A DNA stretch of 64,000 bases from Rheinheimera faecalis (GTDB lineage: Bacteria > Pseudomonadota > Gammaproteobacteria > Enterobacterales > Alteromonadaceae): assembly GCF_021290965.1 (NCBI RefSeq), contig NZ_JAJOYT010000015.1:22512-86511 (forward strand), written 5' to 3'. This document shows, one piece after another, positions 1-8,017 of the stretch (positions are counted from its first letter, which is position 1; each line of letters begins with the position of its first letter). The translations under genes and the position numbers were made by a program. The notes below the pieces were generated by a model, which was given only the letters and a program-made list of their open reading frames with translations, did no database searches and had not been told where the DNA came from.

Positions 1-1
1 G

Positions 2-190
2 GGCTTATTCCGTTTAAGCAGTGCTATTGCAGAAGAGTATGTTGATTCGTTGCCGGGCCACAAAGCTGTGTATCAGGCGATAGCTGCAGGCGATGCGGCC
101 AAAGCAAAAATAGAGATGTTTCAGCTGTTGGCTAAATCGAAAGAAAACTTAGAATACGCCTTAAAAAACCTGGCCAAACAGCCGGAGTAG
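2..190 (+). CDS. FadR-subfamily GntR transcriptional regulator, C-terminal fragment
   Basis: Only the last 62 codons are in the window; the reading frame is open from base 2 to the TAG at 188-190. The visible piece contains HKAVYQAIAAGDAAKAK followed by a short helix, which is the usual last part of the FCD effector-binding domain of FadR/GntR repressors (family knowledge). The DNA-binding N-terminus lies to the left of the window. It converges on the arabonate-pathway dehydratase gene and sits next to four palindromes of FadR type, so I infer it is the local arabinose/arabonate-responsive repressor. The family call is fairly safe; the ligand and the regulatory role are inference. Confidence 0.8.
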   Translation, partial: GLFRLSSAIAEEYVDSLPGHKAVYQAIAAGDAAKAKIEMFQLLAKSKENLEYALKNLAKQPE

Positions 191-195
191 GTAAT

Positions 196-224
196 GGCAG
201 GCAGAGTCTGAGACTCTGCCTGCC
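196..224. terminator. Bidirectional terminator between convergent genes
   Basis: A 14-bp perfect inverted repeat (GGCAGGCAGAGTCT and its complement) with almost no loop is followed by TAACGTTTT. It lies between the stop of the GntR gene and the stop of the convergent AraD1-family gene, so it can serve both. Confidence 0.8.
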
Positions 225-231
225 TAACGTT

Positions 232-1227
232 TTAAAGCATCTTCACTTTCAAAGGCTGTTTGGTATCCACAGCCAGAGTATTACGTAGCGGCAAACCAAA
301 GGCCGGTGCTTCAATTTCAAATACATCACCGGCTTGAGTTTCAATGCCATCACCAACACTTAAAGTGGCAGTGCCAAAATAATGCAGATGGGCATCACCC
401 GGGCGGCAAAATAAATCGTATTTAAAGTGGTGATGTTCCAGATTACTGATGCTGTGCGACATATTGTCTTCACCGCTGACAAAAGCTTTTTGCCACAGTA
501 ATTTACCGTCGCGGTAAATACGTGAGGTGCCTTCAATATGAGCGGGTAAATCGCCGAGCAACAGTTCAGGACCTACTGCACAAGGCCGCAATTTGGAATG
601 CGCCAGGTATAAATAATTCAGCCGTTCGGTTTTGTGATCGGAGAATTCATTGCCTAAAGCAAAACCAATACGCCAGGGCTGACCTTCAGCGTCATTGATA
701 TAAACTCCAACAATTTCAGGTTCTTCGCCACCATCTAAAGCAAAAGAAGGAGACAACAACGGTGCACCGGGGGATACCACTATGCTGCCATCTCCTTTAT
801 AAAACCATTCAGGCTGTACACCGGTTTCCCCTGCAGCAGGTTTACCGCCATCCAGACCCAACTTAAACATTTTCATCGTATCTGTCAGCTCAGCCACAGC
901 TTTGCCGCTGGTTTGAGCATGCATAGTGGCGCGGGTATCAGCGCTGCCTAAGTGGGTCAGGCCTGTGCCAGTCACCAGCAAATGCGCTTGATCCGGATGA
1001 TCAAAAGGCGCCAATAAACGACCTTCCGCCAGAATGGCCTGATAATCCAGTTTCTGGTCACTGACCAGTTCTTTTACCAGTTGTTGCAATGGCTTTTTGG
1101 CAGCTAATGCCTGATTCGCCAACTGATAGACGGTTTGAATCTGACTTAAAGGCTGAACCTCTGTGCTGGATAACACCAGAGCCACAGCGCGTTGCTGCTC
1201 TGGTGTCACAAATTGAATTAAACGCAT
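232..1227 (-). CDS. AraD1/GguC-family 2-keto-3-deoxy-L-arabonate dehydratase
   Basis: This 331-residue protein matches by eye the GguC/AraD1 family, a branch of the fumarylacetoacetate-hydrolase fold. In the oxidative L-arabinose pathway such an enzyme dehydrates 2-keto-3-deoxy-L-arabonate to 2-oxoglutarate semialdehyde in the cytosol. The C-terminal half contains the acidic and glycine-rich stretches expected of the metal site (GVYINDAEGQPWRIGFALGN; LFCRPGDAHLHYFGT). The ATG at 1225-1227 has a GAGG ribosome site. An 11-bp perfect palindrome lies 24 bases upstream, so the gene probably has its own repressed promoter. It is transcribed away from the GH43 gene and converges on the GntR gene. 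The exact substrate rests on context. Confidence 0.8.
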   Translation of the reverse strand: MRLIQFVTPEQQRAVALVLSSTEVQPLSQIQTVYQLANQALAAKKPLQQLVKELVSDQKLDYQAILAEGRLLAPFDHPDQAHLLVTGTGLTHLGSADTRATMHAQTSGKAVAELTDTMKMFKLGLDGGKPAAGETGVQPEWFYKGDGSIVVSPGAPLLSPSFALDGGEEPEIVGVYINDAEGQPWRIGFALGNEFSDHKTERLNYLYLAHSKLRPCAVGPELLLGDLPAHIEGTSRIYRDGKLLWQKAFVSGEDNMSHSISNLEHHHFKYDLFCRPGDAHLHYFGTATLSVGDGIETQAGDVFEIEAPAFGLPLRNTLAVDTKQPLKVKML

Positions 1228-1250
1228 CGCACATCCTCGTTAATTTTTAT

Positions 1251-1261
1251 TTGTACTACAA
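1251..1261. promoter_or_regulatory. Putative GntR/FadR-type operator, copy 1
   Basis: TTGTACTACAA is a perfect TTGTA-N-TACAA palindrome directly upstream of the AraD1-family gene. It fits the FadR-subfamily pattern (T-N-GT-N3-AC-N-A) and recurs with small changes at 2406, 2558 and 20855, always before arabinose genes. Confidence 0.72.
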
Positions 1262-1305
1262 TAAGATTAATATCTGTTTTCTACTTTCTATTGTCAAGCA
1301 GAACT

Positions 1306-1331
1306 GTAGGGGCGGGGTTTATCCCCACCCG
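1306..1331. repeat. REP-like GGGGCG hairpin, copy 1
   Basis: A GC-rich hairpin (GGGCGGGG, loop TTTAT, CCCCACCC) sits in an otherwise AT-rich gap. The same design, TA-GGGGCG-G-TTTATCC-CGCCCG, recurs at 37858-37883, so it looks like a dispersed intergenic repeat rather than a gene-specific terminator. Confidence 0.55.
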
Positions 1332-1354
1332 TTTAAAGTAGGTCGACCCCAATT

Positions 1355-1417
1355 ATCCCCAAAGTAATTGATGTTGCAGCTAGGCGACAACGCTGCAGCT
1401 TCAAGTACGAAGGGGAT
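1355..1417. repeat. Short palindromic MITE-like element (internally deleted form)
   Basis: The element runs from ATCCCC to GGGGAT and contains AAGTAATTGATGTTGCAG at the left and CGCTGCAGCTTCAAGTACGAAGG at the right. These are the two ends of the longer element at 41552-41677, joined without its central hairpin. It ends at the stop codon of the GH43 gene, sharing one base with it. Confidence 0.65.
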
Positions 1418-2370
1418 TACTCTTTGCTTAAACCTTCACTGGTCATAATGACCCTTTTTAAAGTGCCATCTTTGTTGTAATACAGCCGATCGATGGCCAC
1501 AGAACGGCGGAATTCACCACCATCAGGCTGAGCTGCTCCTGTGTGGTAAATAAAATAATCTTTGCCTTTAAATTCAATAATGGCCTGATGGTTAGTCGGT
1601 GAGTTGCCTGCTACTTCGTTCAGGATGTCCTGATAAACCCAAGGGCCAGTGATCTTTTTACTGGTGGCATAAACAATTTTTTCCGGAAAACCCGAAGCAT
1701 ACGACAGGTAATACAAATCGCCCTTTTTATGCACCCAAATGGCTTCGGTAAAATTGGGCAGATCCAAATTCTGAATAGGGCCATCCAGCTCTGTCATATT
1801 GGCTTTGAGTTTGGCGTAACGGGGTTTGGTATTGCCCCAAAACAAATAGGCCTGACCGTCGTCATCGATAAAGACGGACGGGTCTATATCATCCCAGTCG
1901 ATGTGGGTGTCGGTCGTCATATCGTTGGTAATAAGCGCAGTGCCGCGGGCATCTTTAAATGGCCCAAGCGGTGAGTCACCTACAGCAACACCAATAGCAA
2001 AACCATTGATACTGGCGTGACGCACTGTGACATACCAATAAAACTTGCCACCTTTTTCAATCACCTGAGAAGCCCAGGCATCGCCCTTAGCCCAGCTAAA
2101 GTCTTTGGCCTTGAGTTTAGCGCCATGGGCCTGCCAATTTTTCATGTCTTTGGATGAAAACACCAGCCAGTCATTCATCACAAAAAAAGTCTTATTGTCT
2201 TTGGCTTCATCATGGCCAGTGTACAAATAGACAGTATCGCCGACCACTAAAGCGGCCGGATCTGCAGTGCGTACATCAGTAAAAATTGGATTAGCAGCCC
2301 ACAAGCTGAAGCTCACCAGATTCAGTAATCCGGTCAGTAGAAAAATGGTAAAAATCTGAACGTTTTTCAT
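1417..2370 (-). CDS. Secreted glycoside hydrolase family 43 protein (arabinofuranosidase/arabinanase type)
   Basis: A 317-residue protein with an N-terminal signal peptide (cleavage probably after SLWAA, about residue 26). It has the three acidic residues of the GH43 five-bladed propeller: D37 in RTADPAA as base, D163 in DIDPSVF as pKa modulator and E209 in FTEAIW as acid. GH43 enzymes cleave arabinan or xylan side groups; the context points to alpha-L-arabinofuranosidic substrates, acting in the periplasm or outside. It has its own upstream palindrome (2406-2416) and is divergent from the arabonate dehydratase operon. GH43 membership is clear, the subfamily and bond specificity are not. Confidence 0.85.
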   Translation of the reverse strand: MKNVQIFTIFLLTGLLNLVSFSLWAANPIFTDVRTADPAALVVGDTVYLYTGHDEAKDNKTFFVMNDWLVFSSKDMKNWQAHGAKLKAKDFSWAKGDAWASQVIEKGGKFYWYVTVRHASINGFAIGVAVGDSPLGPFKDARGTALITNDMTTDTHIDWDDIDPSVFIDDDGQAYLFWGNTKPRYAKLKANMTELDGPIQNLDLPNFTEAIWVHKKGDLYYLSYASGFPEKIVYATSKKITGPWVYQDILNEVAGNSPTNHQAIIEFKGKDYFIYHTGAAQPDGGEFRRSVAIDRLYYNKDGTLKRVIMTSEGLSKE

Positions 2371-2405
2371 AATACCCCTGTCGTGATTTAATAATAATTA
2401 TCTTA

Positions 2406-2416
2406 TAGTATTACTA
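2406..2416. promoter_or_regulatory. Putative GntR/FadR-type operator, copy 2
   Basis: TAGTATTACTA is a perfect TAGTA-N-TACTA palindrome 36 bases upstream of the GH43 start. It differs from copies 1 and 4 only by a symmetric T-to-A change in the second position of each arm. Confidence 0.68.
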
Positions 2417-2548
2417 AATGAGCCGGATGTGCAAAAGTTGCACAAATCAGGAGCAGGAAAAAAATTCTAATTAAATCAATGCAGAATGAATAAAGCTGCA
2501 CAGCTTTGGTGAAAATTTTTTACGAACTGCTTGAATTTCGGCTTCAGC

Positions 2549-2577
2549 TTGATGTATTAGTAATACAATATTATTAA
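2549..2577 (+). promoter_or_regulatory. Candidate promoter of the arabinose operon with operator copy 3 in its spacer
   Basis: A possible -35 (TTGATG, 2549-2554) and -10 (TATTAA, 2572-2577) are 17 bases apart. Between them lies TAGTAATACAA (2558-2568), the third copy of the palindrome. Repressor binding there would block polymerase directly. An alternative -35/-10 pair (TTGAAT 2531, TATTAG 2555) overlaps the same operator. The operator is better supported than the exact promoter. Confidence 0.62.
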
Positions 2578-2601
2578 ATTAGTTTGCTTCAGGATTCAAC
2601 T

Positions 2602-4341
2602 ATGGCCCAAGACGAAAAGAAAAAAGTGCAGCTTCGTTCTGCCAGCTGGTTTGGTACTAACGACAAAAATGGTTTTATGTATCGCAGCTGGATGAAGAAT
2701 CAGGGCATTCCTGATCATCACTTTCAGGGTAAGCCAGTGATTGGGGTCTGTAATACCTGGTCTGAACTGACGCCTTGTAATGCACATTTTCGTCAAATCG
2801 CTGAACGGGTTAAAAATGGTATCCGTGAAGCCGGTGGTATTCCGGTTGAGTTTCCGGTGTTCTCAAACGGTGAATCTAATTTACGTCCAACTGCTATGTT
2901 AACGCGCAACTTAGCGGCTATGGATACTGAAGAAGCGATTCGCGGCAACCCTATCGATGGTGTGGTGCTGTTGGTGGGCTGTGATAAAACTACTCCTGCT
3001 TTATTAATGGGCGCTGCCAGTTGTGACTTACCGACCATAGTGGTGACAGGTGGTCCTATGTTAAACGGCAAACACCACGGCAAGGACGTTGGCTCTGGCA
3101 CGCTGGTCTGGCAGGCACATGAAGAATATAAGGCTGGCCGTATTACGCTGGAGCAGTTTATGGATATGGAGGCCAGCATGTCGCGTTCTGCCGGTACCTG
3201 TAACACCATGGGCACCGCGTCCACTATGGCCTGTATGGCGGAATCTTTAGGCACCAGCTTGCCTCACAATGCGGCTATTCCTGCTGTGGATTCGCGCCGT
3301 TATGTGTTGGCGCATTTATCCGGTATGCGTATTGTTGATATGGTGCATGAAGATTTAAAACTGTCGAAAATTCTGACTAAAGATGCCTTTATTAATGCCA
3401 TTCGCACCAACGCTGCCATTGGTGGTTCCACCAATGCTGTGATCCACTTAAAAGCCATAGCAGGTCGTATAGGTGTGGATTTATCTTTGGATGACTGGTC
3501 ACATGGCAAAGGTGTGCCAACACTGGTGAACCTGCAACCGTCCGGTAAGTACCTGATGGAAGAGTTTTATTACTCGGGTGGTTTGCCAGCTGTGCTGCGC
3601 CGTTTAGGCGAAAATGGCATGTTAAATAACGATGCGTTAACGGCCAACGGCAAAAGCATCTGGGAAAACGTCAAAGATTCTGAGTGTTATAACGACGATG
3701 TGATTCGTCCTATGGACAATCCATTGGTGGCCAGTGGCGGCATTTGCATTTTACGCGGCAACTTAGCGCCTCGTGGTGCAGTGCTCAAGCCTTCTGCGGC
3801 CAGCCCGCATTTACTCAAGCACCGTGGCAAGGCAGTCGTCTTTGAAAACTTCGATATGTACAAAGCCCGCATTAATGATCCGGAACTGGATATTGATGAA
3901 AACAGCGTGATGGTGTTGAAAAACTGTGGGCCAAAAGGCTACCCAGGTATGGCCGAAGTCGGCAATATGGGATTACCTCCTAAGGTGCTGAAAAAAGGCA
4001 TTAAAGATATGGTGCGTATTTCGGATGCCCGTATGAGCGGTACAGCTTTTGGTACTGTGGTGCTGCATGTTACGCCTGAGGCCATGGAATTAGGGCCTTT
4101 AGCCGCAGTGCAGGAAGGCGATTATATTCAGTTGGATGCACACAATGGTGTATTGCATCTGGAAGTGTCTGACGAAGAAATCGCCGCACGTTTAGAGAAA
4201 TTAAAAGCCACTCAGGTGATTATGCGCACTGGTGGTTATATGGAAATTTATCGCGAACGGGTTTTACAGGCCGATGAAGGCTGCGACTTCGACTTTTTAG
4301 TTGGCTGTCGTGGTGCTGCGGTGCCGGCCCATTCGCATTAG
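2602..4341 (+). CDS. L-arabonate dehydratase (IlvD/Edd family)
   Basis: A 579-residue cytosolic Fe-S dehydratase of the IlvD/Edd superfamily. It shows GCDKTTPALLMGAAS and SRSAGTCNTMGTAST, the conserved cysteine-bearing motifs that hold the cluster, and the C-terminal ISDARMSGTAFG loop of sugar-acid dehydratases. The variant fits arabonate/xylonate-type dehydratases better than IlvD itself, and the neighbours make L-arabonate the likely substrate, giving 2-keto-3-deoxy-L-arabonate. I use the ATG at 2602, preceded by AGGA seven bases upstream, rather than the in-frame TTG at 2584. It is the first gene of a long plus-strand operon behind operator copy 3. Confidence 0.87.
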   Translation: MAQDEKKKVQLRSASWFGTNDKNGFMYRSWMKNQGIPDHHFQGKPVIGVCNTWSELTPCNAHFRQIAERVKNGIREAGGIPVEFPVFSNGESNLRPTAMLTRNLAAMDTEEAIRGNPIDGVVLLVGCDKTTPALLMGAASCDLPTIVVTGGPMLNGKHHGKDVGSGTLVWQAHEEYKAGRITLEQFMDMEASMSRSAGTCNTMGTASTMACMAESLGTSLPHNAAIPAVDSRRYVLAHLSGMRIVDMVHEDLKLSKILTKDAFINAIRTNAAIGGSTNAVIHLKAIAGRIGVDLSLDDWSHGKGVPTLVNLQPSGKYLMEEFYYSGGLPAVLRRLGENGMLNNDALTANGKSIWENVKDSECYNDDVIRPMDNPLVASGGICILRGNLAPRGAVLKPSAASPHLLKHRGKAVVFENFDMYKARINDPELDIDENSVMVLKNCGPKGYPGMAEVGNMGLPPKVLKKGIKDMVRISDARMSGTAFGTVVLHVTPEAMELGPLAAVQEGDYIQLDAHNGVLHLEVSDEEIAARLEKLKATQVIMRTGGYMEIYRERVLQADEGCDFDFLVGCRGAAVPAHSH

Positions 4342-4357
4342 TTTAGGCATTTGGCCA

Positions 4358-4392
4358 AGCTTTTAGGGTGGGTGGTGCCAGCCCTAAAAGCT
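4358..4392 (+). promoter_or_regulatory. Intercistronic stem-loop
   Basis: An 11-bp perfect stem (AGCTTTTAGGG with its complement) and a 13-base loop separate the dehydratase and dehydrogenase genes. There is no run of T after it, so it is more likely an mRNA processing or stability hairpin, or a weak attenuator, than a full terminator. Confidence 0.55.
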
Positions 4393-4412
4393 ATTTTATA
4401 CGAGGCAAAATA

Positions 4413-5183
4413 ATGAATTTAACCAATCACTACCCCAGCCTGAAAGGTAAGACAGTATTTATCAGTGGCGGTGGTTCAGGCATTGGTGCTTGTCTGGTGG
4501 AAGCTTTTATCGCCCAGGGAGCTAAAGTGGCTTTTGTTGATATTTTAGAAGCTGAATCTAAGGCCTTAGTGGCTGATTTAACTGCAAAATATCCAGAGGC
4601 TCAACTGAAGTTTTATCGCTGTGATTTGCTGGATATTGATGATTTAAAGCAAGTGATAGAGCAGGTCAAACAACAGCTTGGCGCTATCAGCGTATTAATC
4701 AATAACGCTGCCAGCGATACCCGGCATAACTTCCTTGAAGTCACGCCGGAGTATTGGGATCAGCGGGTTAATATCAATTTACGCCATCAGTTTTTTGCCA
4801 TTCAGGCGGTGTATCCGCATATGAAAGAGCTGGGTACTGGTTCCATTATCAATTTAGGTTCGATGAGCTGGTACGAAAGTCAGGGCGGTATGCCTGGCTA
4901 CACCAGCTCTAAAGCTGCAGTTTTGGGATTAACCCGTGGTTTAGCCCGTGATTTAGGGCCGGATAAAATCCGCGTTAATACCTTAACGCCGGGCTGGGTG
5001 ATGACAGAACGTCAGTTGAAGTACTGGGTGAACGAAGAAACAGCACGGGATATTGAAAAAAATCAATGCGTCAAAGACAGCCTGATGCCGGAAGATGTAG
5101 CTGCTATGGCGCTGTTTTTAGCTTCCGACGACAGCAAATTGTGTACAGCACAAAACTTTATTGTGGACGGTGGCTGGATTTAA
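4413..5183 (+). CDS. L-arabinose 1-dehydrogenase, short-chain dehydrogenase family
   Basis: A 256-residue classical SDR: the cofactor loop SGGGSGIG is near residue 20, NNAAS follows, and the catalytic pair is Y163/K167 in YTSSK with the serine in NLGSMSW. It ends with the usual VDGGWI. In this operon it is expected to oxidise L-arabinose to L-arabinono-lactone with NAD(P)+. The start ATG at 4413 has GAGG seven bases upstream; the longer upstream reading frame has no good ribosome site. Other sugar alcohol or aldose substrates are possible because SDR specificity cannot be read from sequence. Confidence 0.8.
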   Translation: MNLTNHYPSLKGKTVFISGGGSGIGACLVEAFIAQGAKVAFVDILEAESKALVADLTAKYPEAQLKFYRCDLLDIDDLKQVIEQVKQQLGAISVLINNAASDTRHNFLEVTPEYWDQRVNINLRHQFFAIQAVYPHMKELGTGSIINLGSMSWYESQGGMPGYTSSKAAVLGLTRGLARDLGPDKIRVNTLTPGWVMTERQLKYWVNEETARDIEKNQCVKDSLMPEDVAAMALFLASDDSKLCTAQNFIVDGGWI

Positions 5184-5255
5184 CTGCATGCGCAGTGATC
5201 CAGCCGCTTTTTTACCACCACTTTTTATTACTTGAGAGTAAACAAGGGTTTAGCA

Positions 5256-6854
5256 ATGATGATTACAGGCCAACAACTGATTAACGGGCAATGGGTGCAA
5301 GGCGAAGCGGGTCAGTACCAGGCGGTCAACCCAGCTGCTGCTGCTTTTATTGAACCTGTGATGAGTTATGCCAGCAAAGCTCAGGTGCATCAGGCGGTGG
5401 CTGCGGCTGCAGCAGCTGCACCGGTTTTTGCTGCTACTTCACTTCAACAGCGTGCTGAATTTTTAGAATTATGCGCCGATGAAATTATGGCTTTAGGTGA
5501 TGAGTTGCCAGAACGTGTCGCGCTGGAAACAGGTTATCCAAAAGCCCGTGGTGAAGGCGAACGTGCCCGTACCGTCAATCAGCTGCGGTTATTTGCATCT
5601 TCTATCCGCTCTGGTGAATATCTGAATATCCGTATTGATACCGCTTTGCCTGATCGCCAGCCTTTGCCTCGTCCTGATATACGTTACACCAATCAGCCAA
5701 TAGGTCCTGTGGTGGTGTTTGGTGCCAGTAACTTCCCGCTGGCCTTTTCTGTGGCTGGTGGTGATACAGCAGCTGCTTTAGCAGCGGGTTGCCCTGTCAT
5801 AGTCAAAGGTCATAACTCACACCCCGGAACCTGTGAGCTGGTAGCTCGTGCGCTGCACAAAGCGGTGCAAAAAGCCGGTTTACCTGCTGGCGTGTTTTCT
5901 TTGATTATGGGCGCGGGTCGTGAAGTAGGGTCTGAACTGGTGGTTGCGCCAGAAGTAAAAGCTGTAGGTTTTACCGGCTCTTTAGCTGGGGGCATGGCAC
6001 TGTTTCAACTGGCGAATAACAGGCCAGAACCTATTCCTGTATTTGCCGAAATGGGCAGCGTGAACCCTGTAGTGTTATTACCAGAAGCGCTTGAACAAAA
6101 TGCTGAAGCTATAGCTGCAGGTTTTGTGGGTTCTTTAACTTTGGGTGTGGGTCAGTTCTGCGTCAATCCTGGTGTGGCAGTGGCTATTCAAAGCCCGGCT
6201 TTAGACAGATTCTGCGCTGCAGCTTCCGCTGCTTTAGCCAAAGTACCAGCTGGTGTCATGCTGAACGAAGGCATAGCTGCGGCTTATCAAAAAGGCACGG
6301 CGCATTTGTCTGCTCAGTCCGGTGTTGAATTGGTCGGCAGCGGTGAAGCTGTGGGCGACAAAGCAGGCTTCTGCACTCAGGCCAAACTCTTTAAAGTCAC
6401 AGCCGAAGCCTTTTTAGCGAACCCACATTTGCAGGAAGAAGTCTTTGGACATGTCTCTGTGTTGGTGAGTTGTGCCGATCAGGCACAACTGCTGGCCGTA
6501 GTGCACACTTTAAAAGGTCAGTTGACTGGTACTTTACAGGCCACAGCTGCTGAGCTTTCCGCTCAGGCTGAATTGATTAGTGTATTGAGACAAAAAGTAG
6601 GCCGTCTGGTGGTGAATAACTTCCCGACCGGTGTTGAAGTCTGTGATGCGATGATGCACGGCGGACCTTTCCCTGCCGCTACTGATGCCCGTTTTACTTC
6701 GGTAGGCACTGCTTCTATTGCCCGTTTTGTCCGTCCTATTTGTTTCCAGAATTACCCGGCAGAGTTATTACCACCAGAGCTGCAAAACGCCAATCCATGG
6801 GGCTTACCGCGTTTGGTGAATGGCGTAAAAACCAGCGCAGTGGTTGACGCTTAA
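5256..6854 (+). CDS. 2-oxoglutarate semialdehyde (2,5-dioxovalerate) dehydrogenase
   Basis: A 532-residue aldehyde dehydrogenase of the long NADP+-dependent 2,5-dioxovalerate type (about 520-530 residues in the family). Cofactor-binding GASNFPLAFSVAGGD, the general base glutamate in FAEMGS and the catalytic cysteine C302 in VGQFCVNPG are all present. It would make 2-oxoglutarate, the final step of oxidative arabinose catabolism. The ATG at 5256 (or 5259) follows an AAGGG site. It lies 72 bases after the SDR gene and is followed almost without gap by the epimerase gene. Confidence 0.88.
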   Translation: MMITGQQLINGQWVQGEAGQYQAVNPAAAAFIEPVMSYASKAQVHQAVAAAAAAAPVFAATSLQQRAEFLELCADEIMALGDELPERVALETGYPKARGEGERARTVNQLRLFASSIRSGEYLNIRIDTALPDRQPLPRPDIRYTNQPIGPVVVFGASNFPLAFSVAGGDTAAALAAGCPVIVKGHNSHPGTCELVARALHKAVQKAGLPAGVFSLIMGAGREVGSELVVAPEVKAVGFTGSLAGGMALFQLANNRPEPIPVFAEMGSVNPVVLLPEALEQNAEAIAAGFVGSLTLGVGQFCVNPGVAVAIQSPALDRFCAAASAALAKVPAGVMLNEGIAAAYQKGTAHLSAQSGVELVGSGEAVGDKAGFCTQAKLFKVTAEAFLANPHLQEEVFGHVSVLVSCADQAQLLAVVHTLKGQLTGTLQATAAELSAQAELISVLRQKVGRLVVNNFPTGVEVCDAMMHGGPFPAATDARFTSVGTASIARFVRPICFQNYPAELLPPELQNANPWGLPRLVNGVKTSAVVDA

Positions 6855-6855
6855 T

Positions 6856-7902
6856 ATGGGCTTTGTTGTCACTACCGACACTTTGCAGGTGGCTGCGTTA
6901 AAGCGGTCCTTGCAGCTGATTAAGCTGACTAATCCGGCCGGATTAACAGTGACCTTAAGTAATTTGGGCGCGGGTTTATGGTCGGTATTGATGCCAGATC
7001 CTGACTCCGCCGAAAAAACAGAACTTTTGCAAAATTACCAGGACCCAAGTCACTTTGCCCGCAATCCTTATTATTTCGCCGTGACTATAGGCCGGGTGGC
7101 AAACCGCATTGGTGCTGCCGCTTATATGCACAAAGGTCAGGTGCTGTCTTTGCTTGCCAATGAAGGGCCTAATCAATTGCATGGTGGCCCTGATGGTTTA
7201 GGCAGTCGCTTCTGGAGTTTTGATATAGACCAGCAAAAAGACAGAGTCAGCGTCACTTTTCGGATCACCAGCTTAGAGGGCGATCAAGGTTTTCCGGGGC
7301 AGTTGGATGTGCAGTTGCGTTACACCTTATTGGCGCATCATGAATTGGTGCTGGAATACAGCGCTGTGTCAGATAAAGACACTCCTGTCAGTCTGACCAA
7401 TCATGCCTATTGGGCTATTGGCGGCGTCGGTCAAAACACTGTACTTGAACAGCAATTGCAGCTCGAGGCCGATTTTATTTTGGCTTTGGATAAACAACTG
7501 GTACCCACAGGCGAGTTAGTGCCGGCAACAGGCGCTTTTGATTTTAAAGCAGGCAAGCTTATAGGTCAGGATATTGGCCAGCTTGAAAACGGCTACGACC
7601 ATTATTTTGTATTAAATAAAGAGCGTGATCAGAACAGAGCTGCGGCTTTAGTGCGGGATCCTGTTTCAGGCCGAACTTTGCAGCTCTTTACTGACCAACC
7701 TGGTATCCAGTTTTATAGCGGCAATTTTCTCGATGGCAGCATAGTGGGTAACCAAGGCACGCCAATAGAGAAATACGCCGCTTTATGTCTGGAGCCTCAT
7801 GGTTATCCAAATGCGGTCAATAAAGCAAATTTTCCAACGGCTTTGCTTAAAGCTGGACAGTTGTATCGGCAGTGCAGCCGTTTTGTATTGGGGTATAGCT
7901 AA
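6856..7902 (+). CDS. galM: Aldose 1-epimerase (mutarotase)
   Basis: A 348-residue GalM-type mutarotase. The substrate-binding motif NQLHGGPDGLG, the catalytic histidine in LTNHAYW and the catalytic glutamate in CLEPHGYPNA are visible. It interconverts alpha and beta anomers, here probably of L-arabinose, to feed the dehydrogenase. No signal peptide is seen, so it is cytosolic. The ATG comes one base after the stop of the aldehyde dehydrogenase, which suggests translational coupling. Its 3' end carries a tandem 14-bp duplication that spans the stop codon. Confidence 0.88.
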   Translation: MGFVVTTDTLQVAALKRSLQLIKLTNPAGLTVTLSNLGAGLWSVLMPDPDSAEKTELLQNYQDPSHFARNPYYFAVTIGRVANRIGAAAYMHKGQVLSLLANEGPNQLHGGPDGLGSRFWSFDIDQQKDRVSVTFRITSLEGDQGFPGQLDVQLRYTLLAHHELVLEYSAVSDKDTPVSLTNHAYWAIGGVGQNTVLEQQLQLEADFILALDKQLVPTGELVPATGAFDFKAGKLIGQDIGQLENGYDHYFVLNKERDQNRAAALVRDPVSGRTLQLFTDQPGIQFYSGNFLDGSIVGNQGTPIEKYAALCLEPHGYPNAVNKANFPTALLKAGQLYRQCSRFVLGYS

Positions 7903-7917
7903 CGGGGTATAGCTAAC
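7890..7917 (+). repeat. Two tandem 14-bp copies across the galM stop codon
   Basis: GGGGTATAGCTAAC occurs twice in direct succession (7890-7903, 7904-7917). The first copy contains the last codons and the TAA; the second is untranslated. It looks like a recent replication-slippage duplication. Confidence 0.85.
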
Positions 7918-8017
7918 GTTTTATAACAACAGTTTTATCAAAACAGAGTTCAATCACAGCAGGCCTGCCATTTAAAAATATTACATGGGTCTGTCAGTAG
8001 ACAAGGGGAGTCGACGT

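Noticed and set aside
1089..1367. 92-residue plus-strand frame over the start of the AraD1 gene
   Set aside because: Overlaps a clear gene and its operator, with no domain and no ribosome site.
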